Source: Nocardioides panzhihuensis
Lineage (GTDB): Bacteria > Actinomycetota > Actinomycetes > Propionibacteriales > Nocardioidaceae
NCBI RefSeq assembly: GCF_013408335.1
Contig: NZ_JACBZR010000003.1
Location: forward strand, 1-64,000
Length of the DNA: 64,000 nucleotides
Direction: 5' to 3'
Numbering within the stretch: the stretch's first letter is position 1; each line of letters opens with the position of its first letter. The notes below the pieces were generated by a model. That model saw only the letters and a program-made list of their open reading frames with translations. It did not search any database and was not told where the DNA came from. Below are positions 1 to 7,893 of this stretch, in pieces. The translations under genes and the position numbers were made by a program.

Positions 1-625
1 GCGCGACGGACTCACCAGGCGCGCGACGACGCATCCGGATAACGACGGCGCGGTCCTCGATGGTGTCCGGCATCGCACCGATCCCAGCGAGGGCGGCCAT
101 GGCGAATGTCTGGATGCGCTCGACGCTCGAGTTAGCGGCGTTGTAGCGCAGCGCGGGCCGGTTGCGCTGGTGTCCGGCGTTGAGCAGGCCGCGTAGGTCT
201 TCGTTCTCGCCTGCCTTGGGTCCGAAGATGGTGTCGGCCTCGTCGAGCAGGATCGTGGGCGGGTTCTTCGTCTTCATCCCGATGGAGCGGTAAACGGCGC
301 TGGGTGAGGCGTTGACGGTGAGCAGCGGGTCATGGCAGGTCGCCTCGGCCAGGTCGAGCAGCCGCGACTTGCCGCATCGTTTCTCCGGGGCACGGATCAC
401 CAGGCGGGGCGCGTGGGCCCACACGGGTACGGCGTGGGTGGCGGCGATCCAGAGAACGACCCCGGTCATGGCGTGAGCATCGGGGAGGATGACGTACTTC
501 CCGATCGCATCGCGAACCTCGTTGAGCAGCAGCTCTCCCGCGTTGGGCGCGAAGTCGGCCGGGGTGAGCCTTTCCTCACCCGGGCTGACCGTGACGTTCT
601 CGGCGGTGGTGGTGTCGTCGGCCAT
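1..625 (-). CDS. DUF3631 ATPase, copy cut by the window start
   Basis: N-terminal half of the protein described at 4262-5563, beginning at the internal ATG (Met-Ala-Asp-Asp) at 625 with GGAGGAAC just upstream. The rest lies outside the window. It belongs to the 1,622-bp array. Confidence 0.85.
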   Translation of the reverse strand, partial: MADDTTTAENVTVSPGEERLTPADFAPNAGELLLNEVRDAIGKYVILPDAHAMTGVVLWIAATHAVPVWAHAPRLVIRAPEKRCGKSRLLDLAEATCHDPLLTVNASPSAVYRSIGMKTKNPPTILLDEADTIFGPKAGENEDLRGLLNAGHQRNRPALRYNAANSSVERIQTFAMAALAGIGAMPDTIEDRAVVIRMRRRAPGESVA

Positions 626-725
626 GGGTTGTTCCTCCGGGTTGGGTTCCGAGCGGCAGCACATCGTTCGGGTCGTTGGCTGATCCCGCGACGGCCAGGT
701 GATCGCGGCGGCTGATCTTGCTCAT
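576..725 (-). pseudogene. xis' fragment fused out of frame to DUF3631 leader
   Basis: The first 24 codons of xis (654-725), with their AAGGAGG ribosome binding site, are joined to the DUF3631 leader. The frame continues for 25 foreign codons and stops at 576-578, inside the DUF3631 gene that starts at 625. The 49-codon chimera lacks the HTH of Xis. Because it is translated across the DUF3631 ribosome binding site and start, it could couple translation of that gene (inference). Confidence 0.7.
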
Positions 726-769
726 CAGTGGGCCTCCTTGGCGCTCGTGTTGTGGGTTGAGGTGGGGTG

Positions 770-977
770 AGCCGTACCAGCCGTACCAGCCGTACCAACG
801 GCGTGTTTCGGCTGGTCAGGTGCGGATTTTGGGTGGTACGGCTTTGGTACGGCTGGTACGGCTTGGGATTTCTGGTACGGCTTTGGTACGGCTCGATTTC
901 CCAAGCCGTACCACTCGGAATCGTGGCCTGACCTCGGAAAACAGGGTCTTGGTACGGCTGGTACGGCTGGTACGGCT
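770..977. repeat. Iteron cluster, 12 x 9 bp, candidate replication origin
   Basis: Twelve copies of GGTACGGCT in both orientations. AGCCGTACC occurs at 770, 779, 788 and 904. GGTACGGCT occurs at 835, 846, 855, 874, 885, 951, 960 and 969. Triplets are directly abutting (9-bp spacing). The cluster lies between the replication ATPase gene and xis and holds no gene. Directly repeated short motifs next to replication genes are typical of Rep-bound origins. Origin function is inferred; an operator for the Rep or xis promoter is the alternative. Confidence 0.75.
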
Positions 978-1017
978 TGGGGCCCTCGACGTGTCGCCGG
1001 TCGGGTGGGGTGGGTGG

Positions 1018-2247
1018 TCATCGACGGGCCTCCGGGTCGCAGGTCGGGTGTGTGCGGGTGCCGTCGTCGATCGCGAGAGGTTGGCGGCAGATGAGGCAGG
1101 TTGGGGCGGGTGCGCAGTAGCGGGCCCAGGCGTCGGCGAACGCGGCACGCTGGTAGCCCTTGGCTTGTCCGGTGTCGAACCGGATCGTGTCGGATCGGAT
1201 GTCGAAGTCGCGCAGCAGGAAACCGAGTTTCATCGCGGTCAGACCTTGCAGCGGGTTGGAGTAGGTCGCCCACGGTGCCTCGGGGTCGTCCTTGAGCCGG
1301 TCGAGCAGGACCGAGGTGGGCAGCGCTTCGGCGTCACCGAACGCGGTACGGCAGTCGGTCAGCAGTCGGGTTTGCAGGGTGGTCTGTGCGTTGGCGTCGC
1401 GGGTCTCGGTGAGGGTGACGCAGGCTTCGCGGCCGATCTCGGGCCAGTCGCCTCCGGCAAGGTCGGCGATCGCGAGCAGAGGTTCCCAGGTGTCGGCGGC
1501 GCGGTCCTCGACCGGCATGTCCGGGGTGGCGGTGCCGAGGTGGTCATGATGCGCGACCACCCACTGGTTCAGCCGCTTTCGGAGGTTGTCCAGCGCTGGA
1601 CCATCACGGCGAGTCCGGTACGGCGCGACGGACTCACCAGGCGCGCGACGACGCATCCGGATAACGACGGCGCGGTCCTCGATGGTGTCCGGCATCGCAC
1701 CGATCCCAGCGAGGGCGGCCATGGCGAATGTCTGGATGCGCTCGACGCTCGAGTTAGCGGCGTTGTAGCGCAGCGCGGGCCGGTTGCGCTGGTGTCCGGC
1801 GTTGAGCAGGCCGCGTAGGTCTTCGTTCTCGCCTGCCTTGGGTCCGAAGATGGTGTCGGCCTCGTCGAGCAGGATCGTGGGCGGGTTCTTCGTCTTCATC
1901 CCGATGGAGCGGTAAACGGCGCTGGGTGAGGCGTTGACGGTGAGCAGCGGGTCATGGCAGGTCGCCTCGGCCAGGTCGAGCAGCCGCGACTTGCCGCATC
2001 GTTTCTCCGGGGCACGGATCACCAGGCGGGGCGCGTGGGCCCACACGGGTACGGCGTGGGTGGCGGCGATCCAGAGAACGACCCCGGTCATGGCGTGAGC
2101 ATCGGGGAGGATGACGTACTTCCCGATCGCATCGCGAACCTCGTTGAGCAGCAGCTCTCCCGCGTTGGGCGCGAAGTCGGCCGGGGTGAGCCTTTCCTCA
2201 CCCGGGCTGACCGTGACGTTCTCGGCGGTGGTGGTGTCGTCGGCCAT
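1018..2247 (-). CDS. DUF3631 ATPase, 1,622-type array copy
   Basis: 409-residue product identical to residues 25-433 of the protein at 4262-5563. The upstream 24 codons and the prim-pol overlap are lost at the duplication junction, but GGAGGAAC and the internal ATG are kept. The copy is therefore intact for Walker A, Walker B and the zinc finger. Confidence 0.88.
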   Translation of the reverse strand: MADDTTTAENVTVSPGEERLTPADFAPNAGELLLNEVRDAIGKYVILPDAHAMTGVVLWIAATHAVPVWAHAPRLVIRAPEKRCGKSRLLDLAEATCHDPLLTVNASPSAVYRSIGMKTKNPPTILLDEADTIFGPKAGENEDLRGLLNAGHQRNRPALRYNAANSSVERIQTFAMAALAGIGAMPDTIEDRAVVIRMRRRAPGESVAPYRTRRDGPALDNLRKRLNQWVVAHHDHLGTATPDMPVEDRAADTWEPLLAIADLAGGDWPEIGREACVTLTETRDANAQTTLQTRLLTDCRTAFGDAEALPTSVLLDRLKDDPEAPWATYSNPLQGLTAMKLGFLLRDFDIRSDTIRFDTGQAKGYQRAAFADAWARYCAPAPTCLICRQPLAIDDGTRTHPTCDPEARR

Positions 2248-2347
2248 GGGTTGTTCCTCCGGGTTGGGTTCCGAGCGGCAGCACATCGTTCGGGTCGTTG
2301 GCTGATCCCGCGACGGCCAGGTGATCGCGGCGGCTGATCTTGCTCAT
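2198..2347 (-). pseudogene. xis' fragment fused out of frame to DUF3631 leader
   Basis: Same 49-codon chimera as at 576-725, here overlapping the start of the DUF3631 copy at 1018-2247. Confidence 0.7.
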
Positions 2348-2391
2348 CAGTGGGCCTCCTTGGCGCTCGTGTTGTGGGTTGAGGTGGGGTG

Positions 2392-2599
2392 AGCCGTACC
2401 AGCCGTACCAGCCGTACCAACGGCGTGTTTCGGCTGGTCAGGTGCGGATTTTGGGTGGTACGGCTTTGGTACGGCTGGTACGGCTTGGGATTTCTGGTAC
2501 GGCTTTGGTACGGCTCGATTTCCCAAGCCGTACCACTCGGAATCGTGGCCTGACCTCGGAAAACAGGGTCTTGGTACGGCTGGTACGGCTGGTACGGCT
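2392..2599. repeat. Iteron cluster copy
   Basis: Twelve GGTACGGCT/AGCCGTACC iterons arranged as at 770-977. Confidence 0.75.
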
Positions 2600-2639
2600 T
2601 GGGGCCCTCGACGTGTCGCCGGTCGGGTGGGGTGGGTGG

Positions 2640-3869
2640 TCATCGACGGGCCTCCGGGTCGCAGGTCGGGTGTGTGCGGGTGCCGTCGTCGATCGCGAGA
2701 GGTTGGCGGCAGATGAGGCAGGTTGGGGCGGGTGCGCAGTAGCGGGCCCAGGCGTCGGCGAACGCGGCACGCTGGTAGCCCTTGGCTTGTCCGGTGTCGA
2801 ACCGGATCGTGTCGGATCGGATGTCGAAGTCGCGCAGCAGGAAACCGAGTTTCATCGCGGTCAGACCTTGCAGCGGGTTGGAGTAGGTCGCCCACGGTGC
2901 CTCGGGGTCGTCCTTGAGCCGGTCGAGCAGGACCGAGGTGGGCAGCGCTTCGGCGTCACCGAACGCGGTACGGCAGTCGGTCAGCAGTCGGGTTTGCAGG
3001 GTGGTCTGTGCGTTGGCGTCGCGGGTCTCGGTGAGGGTGACGCAGGCTTCGCGGCCGATCTCGGGCCAGTCGCCTCCGGCAAGGTCGGCGATCGCGAGCA
3101 GAGGTTCCCAGGTGTCGGCGGCGCGGTCCTCGACCGGCATGTCCGGGGTGGCGGTGCCGAGGTGGTCATGATGCGCGACCACCCACTGGTTCAGCCGCTT
3201 TCGGAGGTTGTCCAGCGCTGGACCATCACGGCGAGTCCGGTACGGCGCGACGGACTCACCAGGCGCGCGACGACGCATCCGGATAACGACGGCGCGGTCC
3301 TCGATGGTGTCCGGCATCGCACCGATCCCAGCGAGGGCGGCCATGGCGAATGTCTGGATGCGCTCGACGCTCGAGTTAGCGGCGTTGTAGCGCAGCGCGG
3401 GCCGGTTGCGCTGGTGTCCGGCGTTGAGCAGGCCGCGTAGGTCTTCGTTCTCGCCTGCCTTGGGTCCGAAGATGGTGTCGGCCTCGTCGAGCAGGATCGT
3501 GGGCGGGTTCTTCGTCTTCATCCCGATGGAGCGGTAAACGGCGCTGGGTGAGGCGTTGACGGTGAGCAGCGGGTCATGGCAGGTCGCCTCGGCCAGGTCG
3601 AGCAGCCGCGACTTGCCGCATCGTTTCTCCGGGGCACGGATCACCAGGCGGGGCGCGTGGGCCCACACGGGTACGGCGTGGGTGGCGGCGATCCAGAGAA
3701 CGACCCCGGTCATGGCGTGAGCATCGGGGAGGATGACGTACTTCCCGATCGCATCGCGAACCTCGTTGAGCAGCAGCTCTCCCGCGTTGGGCGCGAAGTC
3801 GGCCGGGGTGAGCCTTTCCTCACCCGGGCTGACCGTGACGTTCTCGGCGGTGGTGGTGTCGTCGGCCAT
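2640..3869 (-). CDS. DUF3631 ATPase, 1,622-type array copy
   Basis: Second complete 1,622-type copy. It gives the same 409-residue product from the internal ATG, preceded by GGAGGAAC. Confidence 0.88.
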   Translation of the reverse strand: MADDTTTAENVTVSPGEERLTPADFAPNAGELLLNEVRDAIGKYVILPDAHAMTGVVLWIAATHAVPVWAHAPRLVIRAPEKRCGKSRLLDLAEATCHDPLLTVNASPSAVYRSIGMKTKNPPTILLDEADTIFGPKAGENEDLRGLLNAGHQRNRPALRYNAANSSVERIQTFAMAALAGIGAMPDTIEDRAVVIRMRRRAPGESVAPYRTRRDGPALDNLRKRLNQWVVAHHDHLGTATPDMPVEDRAADTWEPLLAIADLAGGDWPEIGREACVTLTETRDANAQTTLQTRLLTDCRTAFGDAEALPTSVLLDRLKDDPEAPWATYSNPLQGLTAMKLGFLLRDFDIRSDTIRFDTGQAKGYQRAAFADAWARYCAPAPTCLICRQPLAIDDGTRTHPTCDPEARR

Positions 3870-3969
3870 GGGTTGTTCCTCCGGGTTGGGTTCCGAGCGG
3901 CAGCACATCGTTCGGGTCGTTGGCTGATCCCGCGACGGCCAGGTGATCGCGGCGGCTGATCTTGCTCAT
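3820..3969 (-). pseudogene. xis' fragment fused out of frame to DUF3631 leader
   Basis: Same chimera as at 576-725. It marks the junction between the master copy and the first duplicate of element I. Confidence 0.7.
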
Positions 3970-4013
3970 CAGTGGGCCTCCTTGGCGCTCGTGTTGTGGG
4001 TTGAGGTGGGGTG

Positions 4014-4221
4014 AGCCGTACCAGCCGTACCAGCCGTACCAACGGCGTGTTTCGGCTGGTCAGGTGCGGATTTTGGGTGGTACGGCTTTGGTACGGCTGG
4101 TACGGCTTGGGATTTCTGGTACGGCTTTGGTACGGCTCGATTTCCCAAGCCGTACCACTCGGAATCGTGGCCTGACCTCGGAAAACAGGGTCTTGGTACG
4201 GCTGGTACGGCTGGTACGGCT
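4014..4221. repeat. Iteron cluster copy
   Basis: Twelve iterons arranged as at 770-977, immediately downstream of the master DUF3631 gene. Confidence 0.75.
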
Positions 4222-4261
4222 TGGGGCCCTCGACGTGTCGCCGGTCGGGTGGGGTGGGTGG

Positions 4262-5563
4262 TCATCGACGGGCCTCCGGGTCGCAGGTCGGGTGTGTGCG
4301 GGTGCCGTCGTCGATCGCGAGAGGTTGGCGGCAGATGAGGCAGGTTGGGGCGGGTGCGCAGTAGCGGGCCCAGGCGTCGGCGAACGCGGCACGCTGGTAG
4401 CCCTTGGCTTGTCCGGTGTCGAACCGGATCGTGTCGGATCGGATGTCGAAGTCGCGCAGCAGGAAACCGAGTTTCATCGCGGTCAGACCTTGCAGCGGGT
4501 TGGAGTAGGTCGCCCACGGTGCCTCGGGGTCGTCCTTGAGCCGGTCGAGCAGGACCGAGGTGGGCAGCGCTTCGGCGTCACCGAACGCGGTACGGCAGTC
4601 GGTCAGCAGTCGGGTTTGCAGGGTGGTCTGTGCGTTGGCGTCGCGGGTCTCGGTGAGGGTGACGCAGGCTTCGCGGCCGATCTCGGGCCAGTCGCCTCCG
4701 GCAAGGTCGGCGATCGCGAGCAGAGGTTCCCAGGTGTCGGCGGCGCGGTCCTCGACCGGCATGTCCGGGGTGGCGGTGCCGAGGTGGTCATGATGCGCGA
4801 CCACCCACTGGTTCAGCCGCTTTCGGAGGTTGTCCAGCGCTGGACCATCACGGCGAGTCCGGTACGGCGCGACGGACTCACCAGGCGCGCGACGACGCAT
4901 CCGGATAACGACGGCGCGGTCCTCGATGGTGTCCGGCATCGCACCGATCCCAGCGAGGGCGGCCATGGCGAATGTCTGGATGCGCTCGACGCTCGAGTTA
5001 GCGGCGTTGTAGCGCAGCGCGGGCCGGTTGCGCTGGTGTCCGGCGTTGAGCAGGCCGCGTAGGTCTTCGTTCTCGCCTGCCTTGGGTCCGAAGATGGTGT
5101 CGGCCTCGTCGAGCAGGATCGTGGGCGGGTTCTTCGTCTTCATCCCGATGGAGCGGTAAACGGCGCTGGGTGAGGCGTTGACGGTGAGCAGCGGGTCATG
5201 GCAGGTCGCCTCGGCCAGGTCGAGCAGCCGCGACTTGCCGCATCGTTTCTCCGGGGCACGGATCACCAGGCGGGGCGCGTGGGCCCACACGGGTACGGCG
5301 TGGGTGGCGGCGATCCAGAGAACGACCCCGGTCATGGCGTGAGCATCGGGGAGGATGACGTACTTCCCGATCGCATCGCGAACCTCGTTGAGCAGCAGCT
5401 CTCCCGCGTTGGGCGCGAAGTCGGCCGGGGTGAGCCTTTCCTCACCCGGGCTGACCGTGACGTTCTCGGCGGTGGTGGTGTCGTCGGCCATGGGTTGTTC
5501 CTCCGGGTTGGGTTCCGAGTTGGGCGTTGTCTGGTCGTCTCGTTGGTCGAAGGCGTGGGTCAT
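4262..5563 (-). CDS. DUF3631 ATPase, replication-associated (master copy, element I)
   Basis: 433 residues, a P-loop ATPase with a C-terminal DUF3631 region and zinc finger. Walker A-like APEKRCGKS is at 103-111 and Walker B TILLDEAD at 148-155 (acidic pair near 152-153). An arginine-rich segment follows at 221-225. The last 35 residues carry C408-x2-C411-x12-H424-x2-C427. The family is common in actinomycete AICEs and plasmids next to prim-pol proteins, where a helicase or loader role in replication initiation is likely (inference). The start overlaps the prim-pol stop as ATGA and has GGAG six bases upstream. A second, stronger start is Met25 at 5491, preceded by GGAGGAAC, and it is the only one kept in 1,622-type duplicates. 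I kept the coupled start. The gene is the amplified cargo of the window. Confidence 0.88.
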   Translation of the reverse strand: MTHAFDQRDDQTTPNSEPNPEEQPMADDTTTAENVTVSPGEERLTPADFAPNAGELLLNEVRDAIGKYVILPDAHAMTGVVLWIAATHAVPVWAHAPRLVIRAPEKRCGKSRLLDLAEATCHDPLLTVNASPSAVYRSIGMKTKNPPTILLDEADTIFGPKAGENEDLRGLLNAGHQRNRPALRYNAANSSVERIQTFAMAALAGIGAMPDTIEDRAVVIRMRRRAPGESVAPYRTRRDGPALDNLRKRLNQWVVAHHDHLGTATPDMPVEDRAADTWEPLLAIADLAGGDWPEIGREACVTLTETRDANAQTTLQTRLLTDCRTAFGDAEALPTSVLLDRLKDDPEAPWATYSNPLQGLTAMKLGFLLRDFDIRSDTIRFDTGQAKGYQRAAFADAWARYCAPAPTCLICRQPLAIDDGTRTHPTCDPEARR

Positions 5564-6588
5564 GCGGCGCTCCGGGTCGCGGCGCGGCGGAAGCCGGACA
5601 GGATCGTGTTCTCGGCCTCGTAGGCGGTGTAGGCGCGAGCGGCGATGTGCCCAGCGGCAGCGACCAACAGCCGGTCGAGCGCGGAGTGTTCGGTGATCAG
5701 GTCGCGTGCAACCAACTTTCCGACTGTGGCGGCCGCGACGAAGAGCGCGGCGTTTCGGCCGCCCTTGGTCGCGTCCAGCAGACCCGCGACGCCGTTTGCG
5801 TGGTCGCCGTTGATCGCGATGTCGAAGACGCGGTTTACGTACGCGTCCGGGTCGCGCAGTGGCTCGCCGGACCCGATCGGCTGTAGTGGTCGGGCCTGTG
5901 TCCTAGAACCGTCCTGAGAGCGGTTCTGTGACGTGCGGGTGGCGGGTCGGCGGTCGTGGGTGAGGAGGTCGAGCAGGAACATCGGGAGCGGTGCGGCCGG
6001 GCGGTCGTCGATGATGTCGTACGCGCTAGCTCCGATGCTGGTTGGCGGTGCGGCGACGTATCCGCCGTGGGCGCGGGTGTCGATCAACCAGCCGATCTTT
6101 CCGGCTGTGTTGCCGTAGGCCACATCGGCCGGCGCAGCGTAGTAGAGGTGGGTTCCTCCGGAGACGGTGCGCACGGTGTAGGTCGGGGTGATGGTGCCGC
6201 CGTGGACTCCGGCGAGGTGGTCGAGCACGTCGGCGCCAGTGGTGATCTCGAACGACTTCCACGGTTCGGGGATCTCGGTTCCGGGCTTGTGGGTGTCGAG
6301 GTCGACCACGACCAGGCGGGAGGGCCCACAGGCGATCCCGACTCCGTAGGCGGGGTTGCTGGACCATGCTTTGGTGATCTTGTCGGCGCGGATGGTGGCG
6401 CGTTGCTCCCACCCGGCGTGAGTGGTGCGGCACCCCGGGGCGGTGCCATCGCAGTCGGTGGCACGGTGGTTCGGCGTAGCGGGCCGCTTGGAGCCGGGCA
6501 GCAGGGGGAAGACTCGCCAGCCACGGGCGGCGTAGTCCAGAGCGGTCGTGAGGCTGTCGGTCAGGGTGTCAGGCTGCTGCTGCATCAT
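5560..6588 (-). CDS. Bifunctional DNA primase/polymerase (prim-pol replication protein)
   Basis: 342 residues with the archaeo-eukaryotic primase fold signature. The metal-binding VVVDLD ends at D96/D98, SGGTH has its histidine at 147, and the third motif IDTRAHGGYVAAP starts near 169 (D170). The N-terminal GWRVFPLLPGSKRP (23-36) is typical of bifunctional prim-pol domains. In AICEs this class of protein primes or initiates element replication. Residues 221-342 form a separate C-terminal region after a Ser/Arg/Gln-rich linker. The gene starts at tandem ATG codons behind AGGAAGGA, overlaps the upstream gene by 20 nt and couples to DUF3631 through ATGA. A 7-bp inverted repeat (AGAACCG at 5905-5911, CGGTTCT at 5921-5927) sits in the linker coding region, beside the breakpoint used for the 2,008-bp duplication. 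Confidence 0.9.
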   Translation of the reverse strand: MMQQQPDTLTDSLTTALDYAARGWRVFPLLPGSKRPATPNHRATDCDGTAPGCRTTHAGWEQRATIRADKITKAWSSNPAYGVGIACGPSRLVVVDLDTHKPGTEIPEPWKSFEITTGADVLDHLAGVHGGTITPTYTVRTVSGGTHLYYAAPADVAYGNTAGKIGWLIDTRAHGGYVAAPPTSIGASAYDIIDDRPAAPLPMFLLDLLTHDRRPATRTSQNRSQDGSRTQARPLQPIGSGEPLRDPDAYVNRVFDIAINGDHANGVAGLLDATKGGRNAALFVAAATVGKLVARDLITEHSALDRLLVAAAGHIAARAYTAYEAENTILSGFRRAATRSAA

Positions 6589-6862
6589 CGATCTGTCCTT
6601 CCTCGGATTCGTGCTGGTCGTGGTGCTGGTCTGGTTCGTGGCGGTCGGGTCGGGCGAGGGCGACCATGAAGCCCTTCAAGGTCGGTCGCGGGTGCTCGGC
6701 GGCGTACTCGGCGAGTTCGGTCGGATAGCCCAGGGATTCGGCCTCAGCGGCGAGGAACCAGGCGTGCGAGGCGTTGTGAAACTCGCTGGTGATCAGGTCG
6801 CGCCACCAGTGGCGGCGACGCTGCACATAGCGGCGGCGCGGACGGCGGGGAGGGCGGCTCAT
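6569..6862 (-). CDS. Hypothetical protein, basic N-terminus and acidic His-rich tail
   Basis: 97 residues that I do not recognise as a named family. The first 20 residues are very Arg-rich (PRRPRRRYVQRRRHWW), suggesting nucleic-acid binding. The middle is helical with an Ala/Glu-rich stretch, and the last 25 residues are rich in His, Asp and Glu. Its start shares a base with the stop of the upstream gene (TGATG), and it overlaps the prim-pol start by 20 nt. It is therefore co-translated with the replication genes and may assist them (inference). Confidence 0.75.
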   Translation of the reverse strand: MSRPPRRPRRRYVQRRRHWWRDLITSEFHNASHAWFLAAEAESLGYPTELAEYAAEHPRPTLKGFMVALARPDRHEPDQHHDQHESEEGQIDDAAAA

Positions 6863-7893
6863 CAGGCACCCGCAGCCCTGCTATTGGTCCAGCGGTAGAC
6901 GGTCCGGTCGGAGACGTCGAGCAGCCCGGCGACCTCGGGCACGGGCAGCCCGTACGCGCGCAGCTCGACCGCAGCGCACGCGGCGTGGACCTGGTCGCCG
7001 TCCTCGTCGTTCAGCGGCTCATCGCAGATGGCGCACTGGTCGATGTGGTCCTCGTTGTGGTGCGCGTCGTCGTGGGTGTCAGGGATGACAGTCAGGGTCG
7101 GCGCGACACTGACAGCCGGGGTGACAGCGGAGCCGGGAGCAGTGATCTCGTGAGGGTGGTTGTCAGGGTCGGTGTCACCCGCGGTGTCAGCCCTGGTGTC
7201 AGGGGTTGTGTCAGGGGTGAGGGTCGCCTGACGGCCGATCAGCTTGCCGTAGGCGATCGCCCCGGCCGCGTGCTTCTCGGCGGACCTGGTCAGCCGGGAC
7301 GCGGCGCGGTTCTCGGCGCGCTCGACGGTCACCTTGATCTCGGCCAGAGCACGGGTACGTGCGGCCAGCCGCGCCGACTCGCCGTAGCCGGTGATGGTCT
7401 CCATGTGGGCGGCGTGACGAGCCTCGATCACGGCCAGGGCTCGCTGGTCGCGGATCTCTGCCGTGCGGGACCGGATGATCGCGGCAGTCTCCGGGGAGAC
7501 GGTGACCTGGTCGCGGATCCCGTCAGCGACCAGCAGCAGCGCAGCCAGCGCCGGAATCGCCGACCAAGGGCCCATGTGCCCGACAGCAGCGAGCAGGACC
7601 GTCGAGGCGGCCACAGCAACCGCCGTGGCGGCACCGAAGCCGTAGGCGGCGGCTCGCTGTCCGGACTTGTAGGCACCGATCGTGGTGTGACCCAGCGCAG
7701 CCCACACCACATCAGCGGCGAGAGCGACGGCTACACCGACAGCGGGCGCGGCAGAACCTGCGGCGGGGATCATCGCGGCGACCTGCGGCGCGATGGTCAC
7801 AGCGACCTGGACGAAGCCAACGAAGGTCATTCCGTAGCCGACACCAGCGAGGCCAGAGGGCCGTTTCTTGGTGGTGGTGGTGTGCGCGTTCAT
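6862..7893 (-). CDS. Membrane protein with C-terminal zinc finger and HTH
   Basis: 343 residues. About four hydrophobic helices (roughly 18-44, 48-70, 83-105, 107-124) are followed by a charged, Ala/Arg/Glu-rich, probably coiled-coil segment (130-220). A Thr/Asp/Pro repeat linker follows (224-275), then a zinc-finger motif C287-x2-C290-x12-H303-x2-C306 and a helix-turn-helix (313-336, PVPEVAGLLDVSDRTVYRW). The N-terminal half resembles the small membrane spread (Spd) proteins encoded near traB in AICEs. The C-terminal half would let it bind DNA at the membrane. The gene lies between the translocase and the replication genes. A transfer or spread role, or tethering of DNA, is inferred. The zinc finger has the same spacing as that of the DUF3631 protein. 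Confidence 0.8.
   Translation of the reverse strand: MNAHTTTTKKRPSGLAGVGYGMTFVGFVQVAVTIAPQVAAMIPAAGSAAPAVGVAVALAADVVWAALGHTTIGAYKSGQRAAAYGFGAATAVAVAASTVLLAAVGHMGPWSAIPALAALLLVADGIRDQVTVSPETAAIIRSRTAEIRDQRALAVIEARHAAHMETITGYGESARLAARTRALAEIKVTVERAENRAASRLTRSAEKHAAGAIAYGKLIGRQATLTPDTTPDTRADTAGDTDPDNHPHEITAPGSAVTPAVSVAPTLTVIPDTHDDAHHNEDHIDQCAICDEPLNDEDGDQVHAACAAVELRAYGLPVPEVAGLLDVSDRTVYRWTNSRAAGA

Larger units (their letters stand above)
1..5519. repeat. 1,622-bp tandem array of iteron + DUF3631 module (element I)
   Basis: Tandem units at 654-2275, 2276-3897 and 3898-5519, plus part of a further unit at 1-653 that runs off the window. Each unit holds a DUF3631 gene with its ribosome binding site, a 12-iteron cluster and the first 24 codons of the excisionase gene. 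The junctions (653/654, 2275/2276, 3897/3898) join xis codon 24 to a point 28 nt upstream of the internal DUF3631 ATG. The unit is therefore a tandem duplication of the segment from just upstream of that ATG into xis. The copy at 3898-5519 is the master copy, still attached to the full prim-pol gene. Confidence 0.95.

Noticed and set aside
466..798. Short minus-strand frames beginning with Val-Arg-Leu repeats at each junction
   Set aside because: They are translations of the GTACGGCTG iterons in the wrong frame; the real content is the iteron cluster and the xis stub.
770..977. CRISPR array
   Set aside because: The repeats are 9 bp, in both orientations and partly abutting, without regular spacers of about 30 bp and without cas genes.
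718..1818. Long plus-strand open frame (366 codons) repeated in every unit
   Set aside because: It lies antisense to DUF3631 and the iterons, shows low-complexity Tyr-Gln-Pro and Val-Arg-Leu runs from the iteron sequence, and has no family resemblance. It is a GC-rich shadow.
7070..7215. TGACA/TGTCA-rich stretch as a regulatory repeat
   Set aside because: It lies inside the Thr-Pro-Asp-rich linker of the membrane protein and is explained by repeated Thr-Asp/Thr-Pro-Asp codons.
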